A stretch of DNA of 64,000 nt from positions 27,280,001 to 27,344,000 of the forward strand of contig OZ017797.1 in the NCBI GenBank assembly GCA_963969395.1, in the 5' to 3' direction. The DNA comes from Pseudoscleropodium purum (Eukaryota; Streptophyta; Bryopsida; Hypnales; Brachytheciaceae). Both the position numbers and the translations under genes were made by a program. This document shows, piece after piece, positions 10,056 through 23,619 of the stretch (positions are counted from its first letter, which is position 1; each line of letters opens with the position of its first letter). The notes beneath the pieces were generated by a model. That model saw nothing but the letters and a program-made list of their open reading frames with translations, made no database searches and had not been told where the DNA came from.

Positions 10056-13000
10056 TCTCCAAATTGTACAATTTCCAAGTAGTAATTTGTTCTTTTTTTT
10101 TAGAAATGTGATGAGCTACAGTTCCAGGAATAAAGTTGTTGCTAGTACATTGCCTAAAATATGGAAATCAGAATAGATTGTAGAGAATCTAGCAATGAAG
10201 TATCAAACTTTATTTTTTTTATAGTCCTTGTAAGAACTTAGAATTCTGATGAATGTGCAATAGAGTAGGTTTGCATAAATTTTTGGTTATCAATGAATTA
10301 GTTCTATACCATTATGTACAAATGTTTGATAATTCCCCAAGCATCAAGTTCTTTACAATCATGGATTTTGATTACCTCCAAGGTTTAAGTAAACTGCAAG
10401 AAAAGGAGGGTGATTGATGGAATTATATTAGTGGTTCTAAATAAGGTTATCAATAAAGGTAATCCTTCTCCTAATTGTAAGTCCTTGATCAACCACCAAA
10501 GAGACATTGAACCACATTATATATCAATGTAAGCAATTGAGGATGGCATCTATTATTTTGAAGTCTCCCAATTGAGAGCTTCCTTCTACATGAAGACAAT
10601 ATAAAATCCTTAGAAAACTATCACTTGCCTGGAGGTATTATGCTTGCATGTCAATGGCAACCTTAACTTCATAGCAAAAATCACAATAAATTCACTAGAG
10701 ATTTGTAGCATGTGTGCAAATTGTAAACACTAAGCTTGTTAGTGAAATCATGAATTTGGTATACTAATCATTGAATTTTTGAATTCCATTTTCTTATAAC
10801 ACCTAAACCTTCGATGGTATGTTCCACAAAGAGTTGGAAAATCTTCCTTGAAGTAGGTTCAAGTGATGTCATACCACAATAACAGACAAAGTCATACAAG
10901 ACATTGTAGCCACATTGGTAATAGAGGGATGAGGTCATTTATGAGTGTATTTACAAGTTCTTAAACACCTTAAATTTAGAGTGTGCGTATTCAATTTAGA
11001 GGTTATAGGGGATGTTGTAACATGTATAGAAAATAAAGGAAAAATGCACATTAATTTCATGAATAAGTGACATGGTGGTGAAAAAAGGTAGGATTATACT
11101 TCATTGAGTACATATTCTACAAAGGTGATTTTATATAGGTCTTTGCTATTGAAGAAGTAAAAATGAGTATACAAGTGAAAGTTGGTTGCACGTTGTTTAT
11201 GAAGTGTTGACATTCAATTTTAAGAGAGGTGTTATTTTATATAGAAAACAAAACTAATTCTATTTTTAAATTTAGGAAGTATCAAGTATGATATTAAGAA
11301 TGTATTCTAAAAAAATTTATGTATCAATTGAAATTTCTAGAACTAGGTTATAATGAATTAAAGGTAAGGAAGAACCTCCAAAAAATAGTTCAATATCTTG
11401 AAGGGCACAGAGTCATTTTCTTGGATTTATGTAGTCGATGCAAAAAAAAGTTGAATTTTTGAAGCAACATGTTTTCTGTGCTCACCTTTTTTTAATAGGA
11501 CAGTGGATGGTGCTTTTGGTCAATATGTTTTTATTTTATTTTTTGAACCCTATATACATTGTACTTCTTCTTACGTCATCAAATTAAATTTTTTTTTAAC
11601 AAATCTGAAGTAGAATATGTGGAAAATTAAATTTTGATCAAGATTTCTCAGTAGTGGAAAAATTATGATATATAAGAGCATTCTATTTGTTTATATAGTT
11701 TCCAATGTATGAAGAGTTTGTCTTCAACAATGTTTTAAGAACAATGAAAGGACATTGTGGTATTGAACAATTGGTTTTTAATATAAAGTGGTGTAAATTG
11801 AATGTGGAATATAGAAAGCTAAATATGATAGATGGCCAATAGCTAAAGAAAAAACCAATATTGCATACAAAATGACCATAAGAAATTGTTTGCAAACATT
11901 GTGAATGGGTCCTTCACTATTAATACTAAATCAATTGAAGGAAGGGATGATGAAAATAGTGACAATGACAATGACAACAATAGTAGAGATGAAGAGGAGT
12001 GAAAACCAAGACCCTTGCAATGTTGGTATCATCAATTGTGGTGACGGTGAGTATTAACATATAGTGATAGAACTATAGAAGGGTGTCTAATTCACATTTG
12101 TAGTCTGGAAGAAATGTTCAATATATTTCCCAAACTTTCAAAAGATGTACAAATATGTTAGTAACCAAATCCAGAAATCTTGTGTTTAGGACAGTAATTG
12201 GAATTCTCTCTTGCTTTCATATATTCTGTTATATAGATTGGACATAGTTTGTAGCATTCATTTTGTTTTCAAGATCTAGAAGGTTGCCATCATGAAATGC
12301 AAAAATTGCTTTCATTCATTGAACATAACACTGTTGTAGGTAGTGTATGAAGTAATATAAAGATGTCTCTAGGCAATGCCATTGTGAACTTTAGTATGCT
12401 TATAATAGCTTCAAAATTTTACTGATACTAGATCCTTTGTTTCCAGATGAATACCATATGTGTTCATCAAAAGTGCACAATACTAAAGGGACACCCATTA
12501 GAAAGAAGTTTACTTCTATATTTTTTAATGGAGCAACTATCAAAGTGAACTACAAATTTTAATCCTTTTTTGGTAATGATAGAACATTTTGTATGTGTTA
12601 ATATGTGTCATATAAGTGTTAGTCAATTTTTTTATAAGTTTATTCAACTAGTAATGTAATAGGGGCATTAGGGGGTGATTGTCACATTAGAAGTTGATGC
12701 CTTTCTTATTTATGAGTGTATTACTTAATGTTAGTCCATAAGGATGTTGTTTTCAAGAAGTCTTTGTGACTTCACCAATGTAAAAGAATTTATTTTGAAC
12801 ATTTTGATGGAATTGTTTATCAATTGCATATAGACTAGAACAAACAATTAGACTATTTGATCATTGGGAACCATATTAGAATTCCTATTGCAAGTTTGCC
12901 AAGGTAGTGTTTTTGTACACACCAAGTATAAGATTTGTTTTGGCAAATGTATTATTGTAGAAGACTTGGCTTTGAATGTGTGATCTTGTTCATTGTTTGC

Positions 13001-15742
13001 AAGCTTAAAGTTGTAGTCTACAATTAATTAAGAATACATCACATGTAGAGTACGAATGATGTTGTCCATGTTGGGTTCTTTTTTCTTATGATGGAAATTG
13101 CTCATTCATTTGCTTCTTTAAGGATAGCTACTCGTAACATCTACTTCACATTTGTGGGGTCATCTGCTATACTAAGCATATGCTATGGTATAAATGTACT
13201 AAATATTTAACTTATAGACCTTGTTATTATGTTTCCATCTACTTATTCTATAAGCAATGTTATGGAACACAATATATATTGCTTATAATATGTAGAGATA
13301 TCACTTAAGCATAGAAGCAAATTCTCCAATAACTTTGAGGATACTTTCGAGGACTTTTCTTAATTTTAGAAAGATATGAGTAATTGTACACACTTTTCTC
13401 GAGCATGAGTAGTTTTTTCTAGGAAAATCCCATTTATAGTTCATATTATGTAGATATTTGACATCTAAATTATATTTATTTTGAATGCAAAGGGGAATTG
13501 TATACTCAAACAAAGTAACCACAGTCTCCCTCATTTGTATGTAGTTGATGTTTTGACTGAAAAGCCTAGCTATGACCTTCATGTGGCATTGAAAAAACAC
13601 AAGTAAATTGACTTTCCAATTACAACTCTATGAAATCAATAGTTACAATTTAATCTCCTACAAAAGTCCTGAGACTACTTTTTGTTTAATATGCAAGATT
13701 AAATTTTGAAACTTCTTTGGAATTTTGACGTAATTTAGACACAATGTAACTTCATTGGCCTTTGTTAGTACTTCACTAATTTCACATCCTAATTATTATT
13801 ATTGCCCATGTGACTCCACTAGAAAAAAATTTATTGGCATATACAATAGTCTAGATGATATGTTTGTGGGAATTTTGTAATTGATTCTATCCTGCTAGAA
13901 ACATATTCTCTAGAAAGAATAGTAGACAAACTAGTCTAGAAGTCAAAACTTTGGCAAGAATTGGATTTATCTGTGAGAATCGACTCTATGCCTTTAATAA
14001 GTGCCTTGTCATAGGATTTTGCTAACTTAAAGAAGATATGCAAGCACTCCTATTGGTTAGATGAGACAATGGATTATCATTAAATATTGTTTTGAGATTG
14101 CTTAGTATTAAGCAACTAGCATTGATTGTTTCAAATTGAATATATTACAAGCAATTTAGAGGGTGGATATTAGCATTGCATAGTGTCACTCATTGCACAC
14201 ACTAATGATACTTATAGGATTAGTAGGCGCTTTGTTATGTGAACCCATTTCTTTTATTGCACATGCTTGTAGATTGGCTGCATTTTATTTGAAACCTCAA
14301 CTATGGAGCTCAAGTTAATAAGACCATCATGAAATTGTGATGTTAGAGAAGCAACTTAGGATACTGCATTTATTTTGTAAATTAGGCTTAGGAAATTTTT
14401 GACGTTTGTCTCTTGAAGCTATAATTGCTTTTGTCATACAACAACCTCAATTAATGGATGTGGAAAAAGGATTCTTGGATTATTGCTACTTTCTTGACCA
14501 TTTTCCTAAATGGTTGCAATACTCAATAGACATGCTTATTATATAGTTGCAGTTGTTCATGCTTGTTTCTTGCATCTACAGTTTGTTTCTACTATCCATT
14601 ACAACTTTGGGCTTGGGATACGTCTAAGTGACAAGCAGATTCATACAATAAATTCACCTCTTTAGGATCCTTAAGAGCTTAACCAAATTGCCTATTTCCA
14701 CCTAGTGTTTCTATTTTTCAGAAATGTGATTTGTTGGTCTTACTAGTCTTTGGTTTGTGAGTCTCAAAGTACAAATTCCCAACCTCAAGACTCTCGCGGT
14801 AACACTCTACTTCATTGAATTGTTGTAGCTTCGGACATCTTTTTTTGTCCAGATATTTACGATTCTGAGGGCCAATCAGTGGTACGCATGTCACCCTTCA
14901 TTTCACTTTGTTTTTACTCCATGCTCTGTGTTGTTCTCTCAACCAAAGACTAGATTAAAAACAAAAATAGTTGTGAGAATTTTATTTGGATTTCAGTCTT
15001 TGTAATGAAGCTTTTGTGGACTTTGCATGTGATAATGATTGTCTGATTTGCACAAATGATCGCAGTGTAGTATAGTGCAATACTTGTTGCTTGCCAAGTG
15101 CATGGTGTTATTGGCAGGTCAAAATAGAGTGTTTCATGAACATCTTTGCTATGCAATGGTTTGCCTCGAGTTTGTGCATATTTTTTTTGGAACTAATAAT
15201 GTTGTTTACAATAAGTAAAGCATCATTCCATGGTGGCATACAAGCGATTGGCAACATAACTAACGTAGATGAGCAACAATGTAATATTTCCCAAGCAACA
15301 AACTTTTCTTTTTATAATATTGCAATTTTTGATGCAACCATGGCCTTGCGTAATGTTTTGAATTACTTAGGACATGCTAATCTTTTTTCATTGAGTGTGG
15401 TTATCTTGATCTCAAATTTAGTTGGTCTTTTATTCTATTCCATATTTGCTTGTATAGTTTGTCTTTTAAATTGATGCAAATTGTTACCAATACAAGATTA
15501 TCCCTCGTTCATGGTATTCTTTTAGGGGTCTAATTATTCCTTTGTATTAAGAAACATGCTCTCTTAAAGGTGGAAGCTAATTTTATCCCTAGGCTTTACA
15601 GAAACAACATCCTTTTGAAAGCATGGTCCACGCTTATCCAAAATTGCATGTCCAAAGACTTATCACGGGATACAAGTTGGGTGGAGGCATATAAAGCTTT
15701 ATATTGGTCAGTTTTAAGGGTTTGATCAAGTCATTCGGGAAC
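10056..15742. other. Long intergenic stretch, no recognisable gene
   Basis: 5.7 kb of AT-rich sequence with scattered stop codons in all frames. The largest open frame (15091-15474, plus, 127 codons) is hydrophobic and matches no family I recognise. I looked for retrotransposon landmarks (tRNA-Met primer site, reverse transcriptase or integrase motifs) and found none that I could defend. It may be a decayed retroelement. Confidence 0.4.
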
Positions 15743-16661
15743 TTAACCCCTAAAGGATCAAACTATGTTTTTCGGCAATATAGAAATTTTGGGCAAATGC
15801 ATGTAACTAGAGATTTTCATGTTTTTGGCCCAAATTTTGGTAGAAGGTGTGGAAAAGGAATATCTTTTATGTGCATTAAATTTCAGGATATTTGGAAATA
15901 CAAGTCAAAACTTATAACCAAATATGTAGTTTGTTTCTCAACTCGGGTACTTGGGACAGCTCTGAAAAAATCAAATTTGAAATTGGTTTTCAAGATTTAT
16001 ATATACATTAAAAACTTTGAATCATTCCATTTTGATCAATGAGTCAAAAGTTATGAGGTGTTTTAGTTTGCGGGCATTTATGAATTCTCTACCCCAAAAT
16101 AAACTTTGAAGTCCTTTATTGAGCTCAATTTTCAATATTTTTGGAAAAAAAAAAAAATATTACGTGAAGATTATTTATTACAATATTACAACCATTGGAA
16201 TTGGCATTTTTCAATTTTGTAACTAAATTATTAACAATTTAGTATTTTGATTCCTTCTCTACTTCTTTCTAGTACTTACTATTTTTTTCCTATATGTTGT
16301 ACAATTTCAAATGATTTAAAAATTTTCAAGCATGTAGTCAACATGCCTTGAAGAATGAATCCAAAGAGTTGAAATCATTTTGAACATTTTTTCATACAAA
16401 TGTGACCTTGTGAAGTTCAGCTGCCCAATTTTTTGCAGGGACAAAAAAATGATTTTTGTCACTTCAAATGCTAATATCTTGCAATCTACATGCTAGAAAT
16501 TTTTGAAATTTTTACCACATCTTTTCAAACTCGTGCACTATAAAATCCTATGGTTACATGTGTCCAAAAATGTTTTTTTTCTAAATTTTGAAACTTGTAT
16601 AAGAAATGGCAGTTTTGAAGCGATTTTGGCAAAAACATAGTCAAGGAACTTTAGGGGTTAA
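15743..16661 (-). mobile_element. TTAA-ended TIR element, copy 2
   Basis: 919 bp between TTAACCCCTAAAGGATCAAA (15743) and the terminal ...GGAACTTTAGGGGTTAA (16661), inverted relative to the copy at 24506. The two ends pair as an imperfect terminal inverted repeat of about 35 bp: both read TTAACCCCTAAAG, then diverge, then share ACTATGTTTTT. Inside are the landmarks 'gcatgtaactagagattttc', 'tgtacaatttcaaatgattt' and 'atcctatggtta'. Flanks (ggaac / aactc) differ from those of other copies. The 112-codon open frame across its left part is not conserved as a protein between copies. Confidence 0.85.
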
Positions 16662-19489
16662 AACTCTTGAATTATAGTCTTATCATCCCAAGATCTTCTT
16701 CTTGAGACTTGAGCAGTTTAGAAAGGATTTTTTGTATTCAATAGACAAAGAATGCCGCTTGTAGATGGCCAAATGTGAGTACTTTCTTGAGCTTACAAAA
16801 GTTGTATTAAATTATAGAGTGCTTTATTTCATATGGGCCATACACTAACCTAACATATATTTATCAGACACCCTTTGGAAGATGTCTACAAGTTTGACCT
16901 TCATTAATAGAAGAGCTATATTTTTGTACCTATTTTAAAATATTTATGTACACAAGTTTCTCTCACTACGAGTACTAGAGAGTCTTCATGTCTACTGGAG
17001 AGTCTACATGTTAATTTGAGAAAGCTCTCTATTTGCTTGGGAATGTTTGCCAGAGTTGCTCATAACTTGTGAAGACTGTGTCAATTACATGACAACATGA
17101 ATATGAAGTGCCAAGTGTACATGTTGCTTGTGCAATGGAAGGACATTGTTGTAAACTTCAAGATTGGCTTGAACATTGTCTATTGATATTTTTGGTGGTA
17201 TACAAAATGGTTGAGCAGATGTACATCAAGGAAAGAACTTGCGTGAAGATGTTTGTATTGAGGCTAGGAATTCCCAACATTAGCATCTTCTATGTTCCTA
17301 ATGGTTGCACATCTAGTAGTTATTGCATGTCATCATCATTAACTACATGTGTCTATACCATTTGCATTGTTTTCAAGTGTGTTTTTGAACCACATTTTGT
17401 ATCAGTGTACTTCTTGACCAAAATTTTCAAGTTACTTAGTAATTTTTTCAATTCTTATACTTGTAACTTAGGAACATGCTCTCAAGAAGTATGTATTGAT
17501 TCACAGTCTCATTTGTTTAATAATGAGGACTCTTTAATGGCATAATGTAAATTTGAACTTTCTTTGAACTTGTGTAAAATATACTTGCCTTGCATGGCAC
17601 CTAATTTATAACTACCACAAATACACATTAGAATGAGCAAAATGCCTTAGTGGACTTTAAAAACTATCATGATGTTCATCATGATGAAATGTATGTTGCT
17701 TGATTTATGAAACTATGAATACACCATGTAGTTTAATCTTTAACCTTCACTAAATTCCATACGTACTTGTCTATTACAATGTGTGTTGTTAAGTAAATTG
17801 GAAAAGGTATAACCTGTTTCCTAGAAGGATTTTCTCAACGCAAGGTTCAGCCACAAGGTTGCCCTTGCTAGAGGTTTGTTTTGTAAGCCTTACATTTGTA
17901 ACAATGGTGGACAATCGATAAGAAGTGGTGGTTCAGGTTTAGATCCTGTACTTATAGTTCTGTGGATATGAATAATTGGTGAAAGAAATGACTATTTAAA
18001 TTGAAAATAAAATAATTTGAGAAGGAGACATGTCTTTAGCTGAGTTTGTGTAGTGAATTGCAAGAAAGAGAGGACCCAAGGCTTAACATTCATTTCCACT
18101 TTTAGAATCAGGGTTGAACCTTGTACAAAGTTTTTTCAAAAAAGTGTGTGTCTGATGAAATGTCTAGAACTATTGTGGATTGTATCGTAAAATTTTAATA
18201 ACACTTGCTTCCTATGATGAAATTGTATAGTAGAAAGTGCTTCACTTTGCGATTCTCACAAAAAGAAGCTGGAAATTTTGCTTTCTCTTCAGTACTTGTG
18301 GATGCAATTCATTATTTTACAGAAGGTATTCCAGTCATGATGCAATGAAGTGAGGTTGGATATCAGATCCTACCAATTAATTACAAATTCCATGTTTTGG
18401 AGCACTCTGTTGGTGAGATGGGGTTGGGTAACAAGAGGCGCAACATAAAAGAGTTGGCAATTTGTGGAGATTCCTTGCACTTGCCTAAGCACGTTGGGGT
18501 TCTAAGTAAATTTGAAACTCCAATCCCTAGTCAGATGACAACCCCTCTGACATGGAAGTAGCCTAGGATGTTGAATATAAGGATGTAGGAATAGCATGAC
18601 TAGTAGGTATGATCACTAAAGTTAGCCATGGTTGTTGATTGTTACCTACTTTGGGAGGTTCAATGCAATCTTGAGGCTTGAGCTGATTGATCAACAAATT
18701 TAATATTGACAAAGGAACCTAGGATGAGCTCACGACAATAATGTGGGAGGGAATGTAGTTCAAATATGCCTATAGACAACTATTGTACATCCACACATTT
18801 TGATTTTTCATTAGGTTATTTATTTGGTTTCTTGTCCTTGTTATCTGGACACAAGAGTCAATTAATGACAAGATTACCCTTTCTTCACTTTTGGGCTTTT
18901 GTGTTATATGAAGAGAGTTTTTGTTGTTGTTCATGATTTTTTTATAGTTGAAAGTTAGCATTGTGATAGAAATGTAGTGTTTTGGTGAAACAAGAGACAT
19001 GCAATCAAGCAGTGATGGTAGCAATCGGCCAATGGACAAGTTGTGATGATTCCGACATAGCAGATGTTGCAATTTTGCTTTCATAGAGGTGTTCATTGTA
19101 CTAGATAGCAAATTAGGTGCATAACACTTTGTGACACGTTTTCCTAGCATGTAGGACTATTTTCAATCTTTTTATTAATTTCTATAGAGTGGTGACAAGT
19201 GAGTACATTTGTATAACAAAATTTCAGTATATGAAATGTTCTATAACTGATCTTTATGTCACATATGCAATTGTCTTACATTCCTCTATTGGAATATGTA
19301 CATAGGATTTGTATAAGAACATGATAGTTTTTTTTAGGGTTGAATTTGTATTTCGAGAATTCTATTTATATTATACAATCAAGCAATAAAAAGAAAAATT
19401 CATAGTTTTGTACTGTTTTTTATACAATTAATGGCAATGAAATAGTATGAATAGTAGTAGTGAGGTCTCAAACAATATATTAGCATTTC
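16662..19489. other. Intergenic with unassigned open frames
   Basis: No recognisable gene. The longest open frames are 17108-17545 (plus, 145 codons, Cys-rich and hydrophobic) and 18770-19150 (minus, 126 codons). Neither shows a motif I know and neither has a plausible splice context. They could be remnants of a retroelement or chance. Confidence 0.35.
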
Positions 19490-20156
19490 GTTTGCAATGG
19501 TTTTGCTATATTTTAGAAATTTTATTGTGATTGGTTTTGAAGCATAATATAAAACATAGTTGACATGATGATACATTTAACATAGTTGCTATGATTTTGC
19601 AATAGTTTTGCATGACTTTGGGTATTTTAGAAAGACTAGTTTTGCAATGGAATACCAAGTATAATTGACACTAAATTATCCTTAAGACTCTTGCAATTAT
19701 TATGCTATGATTTTTCAATGATAGTTTGTATTCTTTATGAAATGGAACGGCAATAGTAGTTGGTTGCAATGGATTTTCAATACTTCTCGACTCTTTTTTC
19801 ACAGCTTTGGTGTTGTTGTATTGTTAGGTTTTTTAGCATCAAAATATGATATGACTTGCTATGTAATTACAAAATTATTTGAAATGATGATTGCAAAGAT
19901 TTTTTCACTTACCAATTACTTTCCTTACACAATTTTGCATTTGAAGTTTCAGGGATTTGCAACGCTTCAGAAATACAATAGCATGGATTCTATGTCCAAG
20001 ACTTTTTCATTAAACCAATAACAACCTTTGCAATGGTTTTGCAATTGATTATTTATCTTGTCAGGTCCAAACTAAGTTCCGTTACACATCATTCCATTGC
20101 AAAACCATTGCTAATGAATTGCTAATGTGTTGCAATTGCTGCTTCCGGTTGTAGTG
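19490..20156 (+). mobile_element. CACTA-type 3' end with subterminal repeats
   Basis: The stretch ends ...GCTTCCGGTTGTAGTG at 20156, whose complement CACTACAACCGGAAGC has the form of a CACTA terminus. The preceding 670 bp hold at least six copies of a TTTGCAATGG / GCAATGGTTTTGC word in both orientations (near 19491, 19598, 19640, 19763, 20026 and 20094). CACTA elements typically carry such short subterminal repeats as transposase-binding sites. The matching 5' end was not found, so the element is partial or extends leftward. Confidence 0.5.
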
Positions 20157-20159
20157 CAT

Positions 20160-21480
20160 CCTTACGTACAGAAATACTGAGAGACCTTCAAGTTAGACTC
20201 CATCACTTTGAAGTTTGCGACTCTGAATTATTGGTTTCTCAATAGGATTGTCTCAACATTTTGAGGTAAGTCTAGGCTCCAATATTTTGAGCTTAGTCGA
20301 CGTCTAGGCTGGTTTCAAATTTTTGAGTACTGCAGGAAACTAGACGTGCTGAAGGCTGATAATGCTCACAAACCATATGTTACGCAGTCACACATTTTCA
20401 AACATTAATTAATTATTCAGGTTCAATTTAAAGCTAGTGCGAAGTTGGTTTGGGTTTGGACTAGAAATTCGTCAACAGAGGGCGCAAAGTTGAGTGAGGT
20501 CAAAGTGTTGGCAGCGATGGCGGAATAGATATCCCAATGCAAGAGAATATTTAGTTCGGAGGAGGAGGCGGTCGTGGTGGTGATAGTGGACATGTGCAGC
20601 AGCTGGGTCTACTCGGCGGCACTCCGCATCATCGATGTCCCCACTTACATTCTCGCGCACTACCCATACCACGCCCCCGATCGAATATGGCCACAATGGC
20701 CAAGGAGCTAGCTTCGATCGACAGCAAATGGTGACTTTCATTCCATTGGCATCATGGCAAATATTCGTCATTTGGGCACCGTTTTGGACCATGGTGCAAA
20801 CCCTTTAGCTAAGTCCAGAGCTAGCGGCCAAGGTTTCAGAGAAAAACGATCTCATATTTGGGAATTGGAAAACTACCAAGATAATGAAAATCAAATGAAT
20901 TTATTGTGTTGGCAGGAAGCGATGTGCCCAAGTCCGCGCAACCTTGAGAGGCTCCTTCGACTGCTCGATCACCACCAAAGGCGTGTTTGCTGAGCACATG
21001 ACTAGAGATGACAATGCTCGCAGGTTCTCATTAATTAACCCGGTTGTCGAGGTGTGTTGTGCCGGGGGTTCGATGGCAGCTAGCTACCGAAACGCTGCGT
21101 TGCATTTCACCCTGAGTCCAGAGTATTCTGCCACATTGGAGCATCTCAGGTATGTAAGGGTTAAGTTATGTCTGTAACACCGAGCTCCATCAATTGTTTA
21201 ACGTGTTCTTCATTTAATTCGCATCAATAGCCAATTCGAACAAATCTATGTAAGATTCAAATGGTGAGATGGAAGTTAATAGAAACAGTTACGTAATCTT
21301 GGGTTTAGGGTTTTAAAACCCTAAACACGTATATGATAGGGCCAGATTCACACTGAGACTAGCTCCCGAATCCAGTCTGAGGGTTCATCAGAGGGCCCGT
21401 CAAAGGGCAACCCCGAGGAAATCCCAAAAGTCCTCATGCAGACCCAATTTCATAGTGTAAAATTCCATAAGGTAAACCGT
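20160..21480 (+). pseudogene. Truncated O-methyltransferase pseudogene (exons 1-2)
   Basis: A duplicate of the first third of the intact gene at 34023-37679. The shared segment runs from about 20160 (matching about 33700) through exon 1, intron 1, exon 2 and part of intron 2 to about 21480. The exon-1 equivalent starts with ATG at 20517 but meets TAG at its fourth codon (20526-20528). It also lacks 9 bp found in the intact copy and shifts frame near its end, and the intron-1 donor GTGAGT has become GTGACT. The exon-2 equivalent (20916-21149) has an inserted 4 bp (GATC zone near 20967), which shifts the frame. The TATAAAT and TGACGTCA motifs of the intact copy are both mutated. Exons 3-5, which hold the SAM-binding and catalytic parts, are absent downstream. 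It is dead as an enzyme. Confidence 0.9.
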
Positions 21481-21689
21481 ACGTGCATGAGAGGAATCCT
21501 TGAGCGCTTCAATTCGATCTAGCTTCTGGATCAGTTTTCCTTTAATATCACCAAGTTACCGTATGATCTTGAAGAACCCAATTATGTTAAATTCACATGT
21601 ATGTGCTCAGATTAATTGGACAAACGTGTAACGAATTCCGAGATTCTAAGGTTTGAACTTCAGTTCGAATGAGTTGATCGACTTCCTTG

Positions 21690-21915
21690 GGGCAGGTGCA
21701 TGCAGCTTCTCCGACCTGTGGCACACTCTGTCTGAACACGAGAATCAAAACGAAAAATTCTCGACACCATTACAAGACGACTACAGAATGCAAGTCCATC
21801 AACTTGAATTAATTGTCGAAGACCTGCTGCCATGATTCATTAAAAATTCACCGTTGACATGGAGTGAACTTAATTTGCACTCGACTAAAAAAACACCCTC
21901 AAGATGCCCACGTTC
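21690..21915 (+). repeat. Dispersed repeat, inverted partner at 28935-29165
   Basis: This segment is a diverged copy, in opposite orientation, of 28935-29165. Shared runs include 'ggcaggtg.atgcaNctNctccgacctgtg', 'aaaacgaaaaattctcga' and 'ccattacaagac'. Translation in one frame keeps a similar peptide in both (ENQNEKFSTPLQD here, EKQNEKFSMPLQD there). That may mean a decayed exon of one duplicated gene, but the family is not recognised. Confidence 0.65.
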
Positions 21916-23619
21916 TGTGCTTCAAGTGCACGAACAAAATAGAACGGCAGTGGATGCCGGTCCTAGCTAGTCTGATCATATATTGTTTTGTAATTGTGCT
22001 GGCACAGCATAAAAGTCACGAAGAATCGAAGATGATGGGACGATGATGACGTGTAAGTACTTAATATCTTACACTACATTGTGTAGTGCACGAGCCCAAC
22101 TTATGATAAAGAATATTAAGTTTTAATGCATAAGTTTGCGACACATACTAAGGTACACTGAATTCAGGGTCGAAGCACTGTCTCCAACAAACACGGTTTT
22201 CTGGTAGACCTAACTTTTGGAGAGGATAGTGATAGTAAGAGTGTTGTGACTTGTGACTAAGAAATAAAACAAACCACAGATTCTGTAAGATAGAGGTAGC
22301 AAGTCAAAGTACTTAAGTACACAGTGTTTTTTAAAAAGGGTTTGAAGCATATACAAATGAGAGACGGTGGAATATTATACTTCTTCCATTGTTCACCCAA
22401 AAGATTTTCACATAATCCCTTGTTGACTATTCATCTACAATGTTTGAAGAGTGTGTAGTAATATTTCTTAATACAAAAGATTCTCATGGAAGTACTAAAC
22501 TCCTTGTTGACTATTTGTCTACAATTAATGTGTGATGTGAACTAGAGTGGTCCAATGCACAAAAGAAAATCCTTTTCTGTAAGACCAAAGTGCATATGTT
22601 CATCCTTGAAATTTTATGTCAAAAAGGGGGAGGTCCCAAAGCACAATATGGTAGTTTGACACTTTGACCTCCAATAAGTGTTTTGGAGATTTTTAAGTAG
22701 ATGATTCATATTGTACCAAAAATGAAGGATAGTTTCTACAGCAACCAAACCGTCCTTACAAAGTTAATCTTGTGAAGACGGATGGCTAGTCAATGTGGAA
22801 ATATAAAAAGATTCTTTGTCATCCATTTGACATTAAGTGTCTGTAATAGCATTATAGAATTAAATATGTAATTGAATTTTCATTTATTACCCCTATACCT
22901 ATATCTTTTTCGGAACATGTTTGAGTGCAATTGATATGTAATTAATAACTACATATGAATTTTTTTGTTAAAATGGTGGTATTCTATACGCCATTTTGCC
23001 ATTCATTTCCTTCTTTAGTGTTCAAGGTCTAGTACTAGGATTAGTATAGATTTCAAAATGCATGATCTAAACGTAAAAGTGCCAAGCTTATAGAATATTG
23101 CCATTCTAACAAAATTTTGGTTCCATATCTTATACATATATCCATATTTTACACTATATTAGTATTTCATTTAACACATCCATATTCTATACATCCCAAT
23201 ACTCCAAGTCTGTATCCATACATCATACCATATCAATATTTCATATCAAATATGCATGTATTCGATATATTCTCTTAATATATTATATCCATATCCTATT
23301 TTTTTTAGCTTGGTTTTGGGGGTAGGTGTTTCATTTTATTTAAATCCGTTCAGGGCATGGGGGACATCTCTTTTCAGGGGATAACTTAATTAGTAGTCTC
23401 CAGCTATGAGAATACTAACAAACCCACTGTGTTATTAAAAATCATCATATCAGGAACGCAAAACAATGAGAAATTGGTGCACACCATTTTAATGAAGAGA
23501 TGCAAGCATTACAGTCATTTACAGTTACAAAATGGCTTAGTCTTTGTGATGACCTCATCCAATTCAAGCAGAAAAAATTGCACCCCTGTGCAATTATAGC
23601 ACTTCAATTTCTGAAATTT
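21916..23619. other. Intergenic, no gene seen
   Basis: AT-rich sequence with a short array of 'ccatat..tata' words near 23140-23290. No coding frame or RNA gene is recognised. Confidence 0.4.

Noticed and set aside
15091..15474. 127-codon plus-strand open frame, hydrophobic
   Set aside because: No recognised motif, no splice partners, and the composition matches the AT-rich background where T-rich codons give hydrophobic peptides by chance.
10056..15742. LTR retrotransposon
   Set aside because: The length and decay would fit, but I found no paired LTRs, primer-binding site, or reverse transcriptase or integrase motif.
15704..16042. 112-codon plus-strand open frame
   Set aside because: It straddles the left end of a TTAA-ended element, and its protein reading is not conserved in the other copies of that element.
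17108..17545. 145-codon plus-strand open frame
   Set aside because: The second longest frame in the window, but Cys/Phe/Ile-rich without a known domain; I could not tie it to a retroelement or a gene model.
18770..19150. 126-codon minus-strand open frame
   Set aside because: No domain recognised and no upstream or downstream exons; treated as chance or unplaceable debris.
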